Source of the DNA: Perilla frutescens
Lineage: Eukaryota > Streptophyta > Magnoliopsida > Lamiales > Lamiaceae
Assembly: GCA_026008535.1 (NCBI GenBank)
Contig: BRKX01000018.1
Location: 18,794,088 to 18,858,087, forward strand
DNA length: 64,000 nucleotides
Direction: 5' to 3'
Shown here one piece after another: positions 1 through 12,408 of the stretch (positions within the stretch are counted from its first letter, which is position 1; the number at the start of each line of letters is the position of its first letter). Both the position numbers and the translations under genes were made by a program. The notes beneath the pieces were generated by a model. It searched no databases. It was given only the letters and a program-made list of their open reading frames with translations, and was not told the DNA's origin.

Positions 1-510
1 CTATATGATCAAAGGTTCTTTTCAAGATTCCCATTTAATTCCTCCACTCAAGAAGTACAACTAGAGATTTCTTGACACTTTAGAAATCTTATTATAGAAA
101 TGAAGAAACTGTACTCAGTGGTCAATTTCTAAATGACATTGCTGGACCATAAATTTTTCTAATTCAGCAGTCCTAATTTTCTTTAGTTTCCTTCATTCTT
201 ATTCGTGATCATACATTTCAATGTGCATGGGCTAAGGACAGATGGAAACTGTAATTGCTGCAATATCAATTAGTAATATTTGCGGAACCTCAGCATCAAG
301 TGGAAGTATTTTTTTAATTACAGATTAGATGAAAAAAAAATTACATTCTTACAATTGGTCTTTTAACACATTGAATTTATGGCCACCATCCAAAACCCCA
401 CTTCCCCCACAAGCTTTTCAAGAAAACACCAAGAGCTAGTATTCTAGAAAAGATGGCAGCTTAATCTTTTTACTCTTGATATATAGATAGTCTGTGTATG
501 ACTTAGTCAC
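1..510 (-). other. Non-coding 3' continuation (likely intron) of the PHD-finger gene
   Basis: The reading frame of the exon ending at 511 meets a stop a few codons after a good donor (GT at 510-509), so this stretch is best read as intron. I see no convincing coding exon on either strand and no repeat structure. The next exon probably lies left of the window. Confidence 0.4.
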
Positions 511-1397
511 CTGTGAGTTTTTGTTTTTTTGATTGTTGCAGTTGCTTTTCACGGATCTCCATATTGCCAGGTCTTTGAGGCTTTGGTGGCCGCAAAGGTT
601 CTGAAGCAAGATTTTGGGGAGAGGAGAAGTTTAGCAGTACTGTTCTAGGCTTGATTGCTGCCCTGTCTAATTTGCACATCCCACTTTTATGTCGTGGGGT
701 TTTTGGCTGGCAAGTAATATTTGAAGGAAAATATTTCTTCTCTCCTGTAGAGAGCATGAGAGCTTCTTTAACACTAATGTATTTTGTCTTCCCGGTCGGT
801 ACCCTCTTTTCCCAATCACCAGCACCCGCCCTTGATTCATTCGGCAATTTTCTAGTCACTGCACGCAGCTCACCACTTTTGCGTACTTCCGATGAATCAA
901 TTTTTGATTCATCGGTCAACTCTCCAAGCAGGCAAGACGAGAGTGGCTTTGGCTTAGAGCAAGATCCACATTCATCACAACACCAGTCATCGACACGCTC
1001 CTCAAGAGGGATTCTCATGCAATACCTGATATCAGGATAAACACAGTCCACTATAGGAAAAACCAATAACATAACTCAAATTCAGATAGAAAGCAAATAT
1101 GGTTTGATATGAGTATACTAGATACACCAACACAAGCAAACATTTTCTTGACCATTTGCCACCACTGAGTACCATCCATAACACCTCTGCTTCCCCTTCA
1201 CTCCCAAACAACCAAGACAATACCCAAAAAAAATCTTAAACAGAAAGACAAAGTTAGTGAGCAACAGAAAGTCAAAGAGAAACATAAAGATCTTACAAAT
1301 GCTCAGTATTTCTTTTACATTGACAACAAGTCATTAATGCCTCCGAAACCCCATTGTCACCACAGATATCACAACACTCCTGCAAGTAGGAAGCCAT
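511..1397 (-). CDS. PHD-finger protein (PHD1/AIPP2-like), 5' part of gene
   Basis: Two coding exons are visible on the minus strand. The first, ending at 1297, encodes the start of a zinc finger with CDIC and CCQC pairs and a following His. It is joined through a GTAAGA donor (1296) to the exon 511-1025, which supplies YCM and the final CCDEC pair, completing a C4HC3 PHD finger; the splice falls inside the finger and keeps the frame. The rest (about 170 aa) is polar, Lys/Ser/Pro-rich and probably disordered, and the exon closes at a GTGACT donor (510). Plant proteins with such an N-terminal PHD include histone-reader partners of BAH-domain repressors; that role is inferred from the family. 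The start is ambiguous: ATG at 1397-1395 continues in frame, but a CAG acceptor at 1382-1380 could instead join exon 1379 to an upstream ATG at 3902-3900. The gene continues off the left edge. Confidence 0.75.
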
Positions 1398-3899
1398 GCA
1401 TAAGATTATACATGTGATTTTTCTCTTGTCTCAATGATAATCAATATAATTAAACCCAGCATTTAGCTAAAAATAAGGCATGCAGAATCTCCTGTCTAAC
1501 AACTACATAACTCATATGATCCACAATTCCACATTGAAGATAGGAAAATAGATCAAATAACAAATTTTGTCATTTGAATCTCTTTTTACAACTGACTTAA
1601 CCTTGAGATTTATTCAGTACGAAGATTATAAAATAAATTACACAAAAACATCTCAATTGTTTAAAGAAAAACTGTAGAAAGCTACAACAAAGTATGGCAC
1701 GAAAGCATACTAACACAAAATGACAATGCACGAAAATATGGTAATGCGGCCAACATGGTTATGGAAATTATTCATATTTCACCTTTTTAAGTTTGTATAC
1801 CTGCACATAGCATCTCTATAGAGCTAGCTAGTTAGCTAAGAAATCATAATGCAGATGTATAATCACTTGACCCGCTAAATTCTATTGAAAAATGGAGTTT
1901 CATCTTGTGTTCCATTTCCCAGTTCACTGATAAGTGATAACATGCATAGCATCGAATGTAACATGAGGAGAAAATAAAGTATGAACTGAACATTGCAGGC
2001 AAAATGCAAAAGGTGGTCTGCGGAAATGTCCACGACTGCATAAATTAGAAGCTATCAAGATTAGAATAATAAAATCAATATATCATTGTACATTTGTACA
2101 TGTTCTTCTTGGACCTTTGCTGTCTGGAATACTGAATAGATTTAAGTGGAGGCACTAATACTGGTGAATAAGGAGACGCATCTTACAAGAGATTACCATA
2201 AGCCCGCTTTAGAAGGAAGAATTTATTTTAGGATGTGTGTGTGTGTGTGTGTAAAATGCCTACATCGGATGAACTAAATTTGCTTACATCGGCAGCATTT
2301 TTGCCAAAAGACTAAATTAAATTTAACTAATGCTACCTGACTCAACAGTCACCCTCACACGGACTTTTTTATGACCTCTTATTCAAGCACCAAAGACAAG
2401 TCAAACAAGAACTGCACAAATAGAATAAAAATCAAAGTAACAACAAATTATTTTCATAGTATTGCTCAAAAGCCCTGAAGCAAATCAATGTTAGGGATTC
2501 CTCAAGATGAAGAGAAAAGAAAAGGTAACTACTGGTAAGAGAAGTGAGGTCCCACTAATTGAGAATTTTGTTCCTAATGTAACCCCACTTCTTCCTGATC
2601 CTGTTTCATAGATGCTTGTAGCAATGAAAAATCCCAAAATTCAAAAGATTACTAACACACACACACACTAGAGTCTAGAGTAATACTCATACATTGCACA
2701 GATAGAGACAATAATAGGTTCCACCTATGCAGGTTCTCACGTCCAAACTCATTGTGGGTCAAGAGAGACGACTCAATACATTTGCTGTAGAAAATTATTA
2801 TCATAATTATTATTAGATAGAATGTATATAATAATTTTAATTAAATCTCCAGCATTAAATTAGTAATTATATACATATACAAATACATTGTTTTATGCTT
2901 CAAACATATTCATAAGCACATGCCCAACAGTTTTTAGGTGGTCAAAGTTAATTTGATTTTTCAAATATATTATAATATTATATCCTGTAGTTATTAACAT
3001 ATAACATTTTAAAAAAATAAACTCCCACAGAAAATATGTTATCAACATATAAAATTTATTATATATGTGTGTTCAGCCAAAATATAATAATATGTACAAA
3101 TCTAATGAGAAACCATTATTGTTCCACAAAATTGCAAAGTGCTCTTTTTTTTTCAGAGGCCTTTTATTTGAACAAGAAAAGAATAATCTGCCTTTTATTT
3201 GACCAAGAAAAGAATAATCTCTACTTTGCAATTTTGTGCATAACACTTCAATATTTCACATCTTCCAACTTAAGCAATTGTTCAAGATTATATAAGTAAA
3301 CAAGAAAACTCTATCTACCATTATTCTCCCTACACTAATCTTCAATTAAACAATTACGAATTGCCTCAAACAACACTAAGTTCCCATCTTACAAATTCAC
3401 AAAGCCAGTTACTTCCTATCTAGAGCCCATACACATTCATCCTAAAGTTACAATGAACATCAGCAATTTGCAGATAAAACATGGATCATAAAAATTGCAC
3501 ACACCCATATGGCCATATCGGTGTACGTGGATGAACAGTGAATATTACTAATCCAAACTGTTTTGAAAAACGCCTAGTTCTCCATTCAAGACAGGGACTT
3601 GTCTTGTCCACACTCACATAAATTGTCTTAATTTACACAAACCACCTTAATCTACAAGACACACGCATCCAAAGAAATATTAAATTCGACACCGTCGAAT
3701 AGTGTCGTGTAGCATCTACGACACTCCTTAAACATAGCACAGCACCATACTCACACTGTCACACACAGGCATGGACAAAAATCAAGTTTTCAATGCAGGA
3801 ACTAAAACCAAAATAAATAATTTAAAAGAAACAATGAATAATCGAAAAAATAAAAAATTGAAGAAAGCGTGATGAAGGGTTTTAGGTAGGGTTTCTCAC
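1398..3899 (-). other. Upstream region or long first intron of the PHD-finger gene
   Basis: No coding exon was recognised. It holds a (GT)n tract near 2234-2251, an (AC)n tract near 2658-2668 and a small repeat cluster at 3125-3238. If the upstream ATG exon is real, this is an intron of about 2.5 kb with GTGAG donor (3899) and CAG acceptor (1380). Confidence 0.35.
3125..3238. repeat. Small inverted repeat enclosing a 31-bp tandem duplication
   Basis: Perfect 15-bp arms (3125-3139 and 3224-3238) flank two adjacent 31-bp copies (3160-3190, 3191-3221) that differ at one or two bases. No family assigned. Confidence 0.7.
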
Positions 3900-3990
3900 C
3901 ATGTGGTGGGCCTGTAATCTGTAATGTTGGAAAGCAAGAACTCGTTGGGGCGCAGGCTCTTTTCCTCGAACTCTAGAATTTAATTGTCTG
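3900..3990 (-). other. Putative first exon (5' UTR plus ATG) of the PHD-finger gene
   Basis: On the minus strand an ATG at 3902-3900 is followed directly by a consensus donor, GTGAG. Joining it to the acceptor at 1380 gives M-E-C-C-D-I-C in frame with the PHD finger. The preceding stretch is less AT-rich than its surroundings, as a 5' UTR might be. This model competes with an ATG at 1397. The upstream boundary is a guess. Confidence 0.4.
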
Positions 3991-4523
3991 TTTCCTAGCA
4001 ATAATTATTGAAATATGAAAAAGTAGAGTACAGCAATAGCCAATAGACAACGACGTATAATGATGTGTGGATGTAGAGAGAGAAAGATGTGTGTGAGAGC
4101 GAAAGAAAAGCAGGTGACTGTCTGTGTGTTGTGTGCATAGAATGGACGATACGTGGGGGCGTGGGCGAGGTGAGGGGAGGACCTACAGTCAAAGTTGGAC
4201 AATTTTCACTGTCTTCTGGATAACATAAATTAAGTGTTTAATTTCCGATCTAATTCTTTTTTGATGGATCTAACGCTCTTAAATCAAATTCCGAAAATTA
4301 CTAGAACTTGAAAAAAATTACTAGGAAAAGAGATTTCTAAGATATAATAATATAAAGAATTTACTAGAGACTAACTAATTCAGATAAGGATTACTGACTT
4401 ACTGCCCGGCGGCTTTGCTAGGTAGGATTAGGAATTAAGTTTTTTTTTTTTTAATTATTATTAATTCCTAGATAAGTGATAATATCATTTTTCTGTTGTT
4501 CTTGTTGTTGTTATTGTTATTCA

Positions 4524-4556
<33 letters not shown>

Positions 4557-5259
4557 TAGCATGACACTTTTGTGATGCATAGTGAATATTATTAAAAAAA
4601 TATTTATGTATAATAATAAATATATGAATTTTATCGACTGAATTATAAATTACTTGTGTATTTTTCGATAGAATATGCATCAATAACATTTTCTAACTTT
4701 TATGACCATCGACTCATATAAGATGTGTAATTTTATTTTCAATTTTCTAAACGGATTCTTATATGCTATTACATGTAACTTTATGAATCCAACTGTAGAG
4801 AAACAAAAAAGGAAGTAAAAATATGTGTCTCCTTCTCCATCGCTTGGCGCTCGCCCATCCCCTCCTTCTCCATCTCGTAAAGATGCAACTAATGTCTCTC
4901 TTATCTCCCCTCCACAGCACATCCACACAACCATGAATCCAACATAAAATTGAAGAAAGCTAAACACGATCATTAACCATTCATAAAAAGCAAAAATAAA
5001 TAAATAAATAAATGATCTACAAACTACGACAACCCTGGATAAACTCCCCTCCCCTAAAAATTATGAAAACTCTGACCCTCGCTGAAATTTTATAGTTCGA
5101 GCCTCTTTCTTTCGGTGTGAAAAAAAATTGAATCCCCTTCTTTAGTTAACTAAATGTATTTATTTATTTTTTATTCCAACTTTTTAATATATTTAATACA
5201 ACATTTTAATTTTAAAATATATTTACTATTTAATTGATAAATTCAAATATCAAAATATT
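3991..5259. other. Intergenic, AT-rich, no gene seen
   Basis: The likely promoter side of the PHD gene starts here. A (TTA)n microsatellite lies at about 4526-4555. A short block at 5125-5146 is the reverse complement of part of the hairpin at 5260-5350. Nothing protein-like was recognised. Confidence 0.5.
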
Positions 5260-5350
5260 ACACTCGATCTCAACTGAAAGACCGAGAAAGGTAAAAAAGA
5301 AGGGGATTCAATTTTTTACCTTTCTCGGTCTTTTAGTTGAGATCGAGTGT
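5260..5350. repeat. 39-bp-arm hairpin with 13-bp loop
   Basis: Left arm 5260-5298 and right arm 5312-5350 are reverse complements with one mismatch. The loop (5299-5311) plus adjoining T-run is itself the reverse complement of 5125-5146, giving nested inverted repeats. Diverged one-arm relatives appear near 5669-5830 and 6830-6960, so this is part of a dispersed repeat, perhaps a foldback MITE. Confidence 0.85.
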
Positions 5351-7573
5351 ACAATAATATTATATTTTATTTTAAAAATTAAAATATATAAGTTTTAACT
5401 ATTTAAAATATATTTAAAAATGATAACTTAAATATTTTAGCTTCAAAAGTTTAAAACTATTTAATAATAGATTTATAAAATCAATTAATACATTTATTTT
5501 AAATATATTTAATTTAAAATTTTATGTCTATCTTAATTTTTTAAATACATTGAATTAACTTGATTAATTTTCTTAAATTAATAATTTAATATATTTAAAA
5601 TATTTTATTTGGACTTTTTAATAATAATAATTCAAAATTTTAATTTTAAATATTTAAATTTTATATATAGATTCAAATATTACAATTGATCTTAATCGAA
5701 AAAACGAAAAAGGTGAAAAAATCATTATTGACTTCACAATTTATAGTTTGTTCATTCACACCAATATTTGTAAGTTATTTGATGTTGGACCAATTTTGTA
5801 TGAAAAATAAAATATCTAAGATCTATCTTTTTAAAATATCGAATTTTTTTGGGTGTCTTTTTTACTACAATAAAAAAGTTATGTTTATTGTTGCAATATT
5901 TGAAAGGTTTGCTTAATTAAATTGTAATTTCATTCAAAGATGGTGAATTTTTAGACAATTAACTCTATATTAATATTTCACACTAAATTAATAATATTAA
6001 TTATAGTGGCCATTTTTCGTCAGCTCGCTATGTTTAAACATTGTCGTTTAACCAAGCAGCCTCATAAAAATCGGGTAATTTGAATTATTTTAAATTAACT
6101 GTCTGCATTATCGAAAGGATTGATGTGATCAAAATCAAATCATGCCTCAACCGCTCCCGTAATCTACATAAACCCTAGCCGCTACCTCTGTCTAGAAAAG
6201 GAGGCCTCCCTCCTCATTTGATGGCTACGCTGAAATACCAATAAGTTTTATATCATACCCTAAGAACACCGAGTTTACTATTTTCTGAGTTAATTCCACA
6301 CTGGTGATTCAATACCCGGGCATCTTTCTTACGTTCTTTTAAGATTAAACGACATTCCCCTGATTTCTAGTCACATTTTGGCTAGAGATTACTGTTATTA
6401 AACTCTTTAATTATTCAATTATTTTGTAATTTATCTCTTTCTACTTTCATTCCTTTTCCTGACTTGAGCATCGGAGGCCCAACGATCGTCAATCCCCGAC
6501 GGTCTTTGGCTCTAACGGTAATTTCTAGTTTATATTTCACAGATTGGCCGCTGCTCCGGACTAAAATAATTAATTGTAGATTTTCGGATCTACATCAATT
6601 AATATAATTAATTCAAAATTTTAAATATATTTAATTTAAATTTTGTGACGTGGATCTTGATTTTAAAATATATCTAGTTAACTTAAAAACTAAAATATTT
6701 TAATTTAATATATTTAAAAAAATTATTAGTAAGTTATAATTGATTTAACTAAAATTTTTAATTTTAAAATATTTAAATTCTGTAAATTTAAAATATATTT
6801 AATAGTAAATTGAAAAAATTAAATATCAAAATTTTGCACTTGATCTCAATTGAAAGGGCGAGAAAGGTGGAAGATTATTGTTGAGCCTCACAATTTATAA
6901 TTTGTTCATTCATAACAATATTTGTTAGTTATTCGATGTGGGATAAATTTTGTTTCAAAAATTAGAAGTCTTAACTATTCAAAATATATTTACTTAATTT
7001 AATTGGTGGATAGCACGTTTTCGGGTATCAACCTAAAATATGTATACATACTAAATAATAGTATATTTATATGTGGTTTATTGGAATGATATACAATATT
7101 ACAATATATTATATCCTTGTATTAATTAGTGTGCTTAATTAAGGTAAAATATAAACTAATTTAAGAATATAATATATATTTCATATATGTAGATTATTTA
7201 TAAATTTAATTCTAGATATAAAAATGTCATTTAGGTGGGAAATTAATAATTTCTATTTGCGGATGCGGTGTTGTTATTATATATCATATAGATATATAAA
7301 GGTGAACTTACCTGCGGATTTTATACACCTAAACCCATCCCACTGCGAGCTTACCAGTCAAAGTCCGTCAGGTAAACAAGCTTAAAATTCAAAGCCCAAC
7401 CAACCTAAAAAAAGGGCAGGTAGCCCGTTTTGAGAGGTTTATATAATCCGAATTATATAATTAGTGAAATATGGAAAATGGGATTTTATTTTTAAATTTT
7501 TAATTGGGTACGGACGGACAATTATTCCTCCCTAACTCTTTCACCAAATAAAATTTGATGAATCAAACGCTTT
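5351..7573. other. AT-rich intergenic region with dispersed-repeat relics
   Basis: Two related blocks of about 150 bp (5669-5830 and 6830-6960) share the hairpin-arm sequence followed by a common downstream stretch. Around 6140-6600 lies a more GC-balanced block containing a CCCCGACGGTC motif, reminiscent of the 3' part of plant gypsy LTRs; I could not find its ends. No coding sequence recognised. Confidence 0.35.
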
Positions 7574-8471
7574 GGCCCTGTTTGGTTGGGAAAATAGTAT
7601 GTTCCTTATTTTTAAAATCATTTTAGTAGACTCTAAGAAAGTAATCAAATTTTCCAAAATAAAAAAAATGATGCAACTTTCTTAGATTTTGAATACTATT
7701 CCAGATAAGTATTATGATTATTTGACTCTGAGAATCTTGTGTATGATAATTTTATTTTTCGATTTTTTCATCAATTATATTTTATCTTTTATATATCATT
7801 ATCATTATTATTATTATTAAATCTTGGATTCATAATTTTTCAACAAAAAATATGAAGAAAAAAAATAATTTTGAAAATTTTTAAATTTTCATTATTTTAT
7901 TTTTTACGGATTGACAATTTTCAATCTGAAAATGAAAAATAATTTTTTTAGAAAAATTTGAAAAAAAGAAGTTATTTTTTGTCAATAAGATTCCAACTAA
8001 AATTTGATCATTCTAGCAACTATTTTTTAGAATTGATGGTAAAGGAATGACGGACTCGAGACAATGGACAACTCGATTGTAGAATCGACAATAAGATTTT
8101 TGTATTAACCTAAATAACGAAATAATCATCTTGATTAATAATTATTTTGCTACTCATATAATTTATTTTGATTTAAATTTAAATAACATGTTGTCTTCAA
8201 ATTACTTCGACAATATATGTGTGTGTAATTATTTTTATAGTTGAATTATAAACTATATTGTTAATACGAAAATGATAAGAGATATTTTAGGTATTTCGTT
8301 TCCTGTTTAATTTGAATCTAATACTAAAATGAGAATCTTGACAATTTCTTTATTATGTTTCAAACAAATGATAAAGAATCAGCTACAATTCATTTTCCTC
8401 ATAATCAAATCCCTATAAATCACATATAATTATTATTGAACAACTTTACTTTTCTATCAATCAAACGAGGC
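7574..8471. mobile_element. Candidate non-autonomous DNA transposon (GGCCCTGTTTGG-type ends)
   Basis: The left end GGCCCTGTTTGGTT and the reverse complement of the right end, GCCTCGTTTGATT, form imperfect inverted repeats of about 17 bp, similar to plant Tourist/hAT MITE ends. The interior is AT-rich with no ORF. The target duplication is not clear (T-rich on both sides). Confidence 0.35.
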
Positions 8472-8862
8472 TTTTAAGTTTTTCCATGTTAAAAAAAATA
8501 AAAAATAAAAATTGGGGAGACTTTAAGAATACTTTTCAAACTTATCCGTGCTAAATGTTTTTATTATTATTTTGTGTTTGGTCTTTTTTCTTTTTGAAAA
8601 TAATAATTAAGTTCGTTTTTTGAAAAATTAAGTGTCTAGTGTTATTCTTTCAGAAAAATACATTCATAGACCATTCTTTGAAATCATTAAATGGCCACCT
8701 CATTCTTTCATGTATGTTGGGATTTTAGTTGCGGAATGCAGAATGGTGAATTTCGAACCGAGAAGTCTTTCACTCTTTTATATAACGGTCTCCATTATTT
8801 AGTTTTCCTTGCCGGGTGAGACATTCTACTTTAATTTTGACGTTTCTGGCTATTTTATAGTA
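8472..8862. other. Intergenic, nothing recognised
   Basis: AT-rich, no ORF, no clear repeat. Confidence 0.5.
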
Positions 8863-8890
8863 CTAGTATTTCTTCCGTACGTTGTACAGA
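8863..8890 (-). mobile_element. Helitron-like 3' terminus (diverged copy)
   Basis: Read on the minus strand, a short GC-containing hairpin (GTAC-stem) is followed by GGAAGAAATA and CTAG, then T. The same tail occurs at 12260-12285. The hairpin-then-CTRR arrangement inserted before T is the Helitron 3' signature. The matching 5' TC end was not found. Confidence 0.4.
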
Positions 8891-9469
8891 TTTATATATT
8901 TATAAATTAATATTTTAAATTTTGAACGTTACAACATTATAGTTGAATTAGAAAATATTATAGATCTCAAATGTAGTCAAAATATTTATATGTAATTACA
9001 CAAATATTTTATGGTTGGTTAGAGATCTTTTTCAAATATCCTAATAATTACAATATGAATTAAGCTAAAAAAATAGAAAATTAGTAACCATTATTATTGT
9101 TTTACTTGTATGCTATATTTTTTAACCTAACAATCATATCAAGTTTTTGTTAAACATTATATAAAATTAATATTATTTTTTGTTGCAACAATCATTTTTT
9201 TTTAACTTTATAGAGATTTTCTATAAAATTTTGAAATAATAATTTTTTGTTCCATATTGTTATCTACTAATTCATGTAATTGTTCTCCTAAAATAAATAT
9301 AAAAATATCATGTATTTGTTAGTGTCAAAATATTTAAAATTTATAGATATGAAAATAACATCTTTTTATTCCATACCAATACCTATTATACATAAATGTT
9401 AAGAAGAAATTAAACAAAGAAATAAAAGAGTTGTATTATTAAATAAATAGAATAAATTTTAATAAACAA
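8891..9469. other. Intergenic, nothing recognised
   Basis: Very AT-rich, no ORF; may be the interior of the Helitron-like element whose 3' tail is at 8863. Confidence 0.4.
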
Positions 9470-10300
9470 AATAAATGGTGGCTTCATCAATTAAATATTA
9501 AGTAATCAAAGAAAATTGGAAAGGGGTAGAAATTAAAAAAAAAAAAAGATAGAAAGGAAAATAAAATAAAATAATGAAAAGTAAATGGAGAAAGAAAAAT
9601 TCGAAAAGAGAAAATTGAAAAAGAAAGGAAAAAATAAAAATAATTAATGTTAATTATCAAAATAAATGGTGGGCTTGATCATGTACCTAAAAAATATTAC
9701 GTAATAAAAGAAAAAATTGGAAAGTGGTAGCAATAAAAGAAAAGATCGGAAAGGAAAAGAAAGGAAAAAAAACAAAAAGAAACAAAAAGAAGATGAAAAA
9801 TTAGCAATGAAAATTTGGTGAAAGAAAAAATATAAAATAATTAATTTTAATTATGAAAATAAATGGTGATCACGAAAATCAGGAAATAATTTGAAAAAAT
9901 AATAATAATTAACTTTAATTATCAAAATAAATGATGAATTTGATTATGTACCTAAAAAACATTAACTAATAAAAATTTTTGGAAAGTGGTAGAAATAAAA
10001 GGAAAGATCGAAAAAAAAAGAATTCAAAAGGAATAAATTGAAAAGGAAAAAAGACTTAATTTAAATTATCAAAATAAATAATAAATTTGATCATATATCT
10101 AAAAAATATTAAGTAATAAAATGAAAAATTGGGGTGAAAATAAAGGAAAATATGAAAAAAGGAAAAATGAAATGAAAAAAATGAAAAATTTATAAGGGAA
10201 AAATTGAAAAAGAAAAAAAAGAATTAATGTTAATTATGGCGAGCTTAATCATGTACTTATAAAATAATAGAAGAAAATATCCAAGAAAAAAAGTAAAAGG
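9470..10300. repeat. A-rich degenerate tandem array, about six units
   Basis: The phrase AAAATAAATGGTG-like plus a following ATCATGTACCTAAAAAA block recurs near 9470, 9661, 9855, 9925, 10071 and 10228, spaced irregularly (about 70-195 bp) by purine-rich AAAGGAAAAG filler. Units are diverged. No coding potential. Confidence 0.65.
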
Positions 10301-10344
10301 AAAAAAAGGAAAATAAAAACAGGAGTAAAGGGCAAAATTGCAAA

Positions 10345-10384
<40 letters not shown>

Positions 10385-10569
10385 AGAGTGGGTATATATA
10401 TATATATAATAAGAGTGGGGTAATGGGGGTGTCGAACATAGGCCCAATTCAATTTTGATCTTGACGTAAATCCACTCCGCCAATGCAATGTAAATTTTTA
10501 GCAAGATTATTACTTTAAATTAAAATTTTACTGAATTTTTTAATGACAATTCTAGCCCTACAATTTTAC

Positions 10570-10608
<39 letters not shown>

Positions 10609-10662
10609 TAAATTAATTTAATAGATATTGCTTTAACACAGTGAAAAATGATGTAGGTACAA
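10301..10662. repeat. (AT)n microsatellites
   Basis: Runs of AT at about 10347-10381, 10393-10409 and 10574-10606, separated by short unique sequence. The first two are each followed by the same AATAAGAGTGGG phrase, a small duplication. Confidence 0.85.
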
Positions 10663-11060
10663 AAAATAAAGATAATACACCAAAATTCCTATACATCACC
10701 TCATGCCCAATAGGTTCATACATCCTATCAGACGGGGTGGGGTCAACGCGGATCAACCCACGTTAACCAGTGTTGACTCGCCAAAATAAAAAATATCTGA
10801 TAAAATTCAGTATCAATCTCTACATTAAACATTTCAAGTTCAAAAAGTATTATCTATATCATTAAAAAGTAACTGGTCTCTTACTTATCTTATATGAGTT
10901 TATGTAGTTCAAATTATATTTTTTCTCATTCTAATTAATGTTTAGAGTTTAGGGGCGAGTTTAGGTTTTTTTAGGATTCATGATTTTTTAGGATTTTTTT
11001 AGGGGTTTTTATTGTGCTTTTTTTAGTGTTCATGATTTTTTTTAGGTTTATTTATCTCAA
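10663..11060. repeat. Dispersed repeat, copy A (partner at 63190-63570)
   Basis: About 400 bp recognisably similar, in the same orientation, to 63190-63570: shared landmarks are a CATCAGACGG-like GC block with GTCAACGC, a TCAAAAAGTAT block, TCATTAAAAAGTAACT, and a TTTTTAGG-rich tail. No ORF. Probably a non-autonomous transposon family. Confidence 0.6.
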
Positions 11061-12259
11061 TTAGGGGTCCTATTTATTTCAAAAAATATTAAATTCGTTC
11101 ACTTTCATTTTAGGGTTCACTAATTCCATTTATGAGACATATTATTTCAAAATTCTGTTTTTTTTCAATTACCATTTATATTTGTTTCGAAAAATTAAAT
11201 TAGTTGTCGAGTGCAATGCACGAGCCCACGCGTTAACGTCAGACGAGTGCATTATGCGATCGCCGAATTAAAAATAAATCATTCACTTTAAGTTTACGGT
11301 CCATTAAATCAATTTTAGGATATATATTTATATTTATTTTAAAAAATTAAATTAATTCATTTCAATTTTTATGGTTCACCAATTGTATTTTAGGGTATAC
11401 AAATTCTGGGGAAAAAAAAAACAGAAAAATAAAAAAAAATAAAAAAAATTGAAAAAATAATAAATCAGGTGCGTGTACCCCACGCGCCACGCGCGCGTGA
11501 GATTCACGTGCTTGAAATGGGTGTTTTTTTTTTGGGCCGCTTGACTTTATTGGACTTGAATCAATTTAATGGGCTTAGACCTATACAATTAATGCAGAGG
11601 AGAGTGCCTCCAGATAATATTAAATCACCAGGCTCTAGCCTGGCCATATAAGAGTATAGTTATCATTACTCACTGTTGCTTTATTAAGGTCGTCTTCAAA
11701 AGATGCACCAAATGCCAAAAATAATGCAAAAAACAGCTCCAACAGTTGTTCTATTCTTTGTTGTATTATTCGGATTTGAAAATTGCTGCTTCAATTTTTG
11801 AAACTACATTGTTCATCTATTGTATAATTTTTTTAATAGGTTAATTATATTTTTTTCCCCTTTTCCTCTTCTCTTCTTTTTTAAAATTTCTTTTAACAGT
11901 ACGTAGAAATAATTTTTTAATTATTTTTTTATTTTCAATGTTGAAATAAAAATTTGTATTTATTAAATTACATTAGAAAGCTCATATTGCATCAAGTTGT
12001 ATTTTTATGTTTATTTTTTTGCAATATTATTATGTTTTATAATGTTTATTTGTTTATTTTTGCAAAATTAAGATCGATTAAATGCATAAAAATGAATATT
12101 ATGGAATATTCTTTTTTAGTGCATAATTTATAACAGACTGTTGAAGATGAAATGCAGATTCTGCTGTAAAATACAAATGTAGCAGTGTAAAATGAAGCAA
12201 ACTATTGGAGATGCTTTAAATGATAATAGTAATTAGTGATACATGGTGTTTTACACAAA
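11061..12259. other. Intergenic, with one possible Helitron-type end
   Basis: At 11200-11221 TTAG (minus CTAA) precedes a GTGCAATGCAC hairpin, resembling a minus-strand Helitron terminus. Around 11465-11530 is a GC-rich patch with CACGCG repeats. No gene recognised; a 60-codon ORF at 11469-11651 has no family features. Confidence 0.35.
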
Positions 12260-12290
12260 CTAGTATTTCTTCCGTGCGATGCACGTAGAT
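12260..12290 (-). mobile_element. Helitron-like 3' terminus
   Basis: On the minus strand the stem-loop CGTGC-ATC-GCACG (12273-12285) is followed after a short spacer by CTAG (12263-12260) and then T, the canonical Helitron 3' end and A/T insertion site. The spacer matches the copy at 8863. The 5' end, expected to the right, was not located. Confidence 0.5.
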
Positions 12291-12408
12291 CATTTTATGC
12301 ATTTTAAATTTGAATAATATAAATTATTTATAAATACAAATAAATAATGTTTACAAAAGTGAAGTATAAAAAAATATTGGAATTGTATAAGCGATTTTTG
12401 GATATAAG

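Noticed and set aside
651..1040. 129-codon plus-strand ORF
   Set aside because: It is the antisense shadow of the PHD-gene exon 511-1025, which has splice sites and a recognisable zinc finger.
10190..10504. Tyr/Ile-rich minus-strand ORFs
   Set aside because: Result from (AT)n runs.
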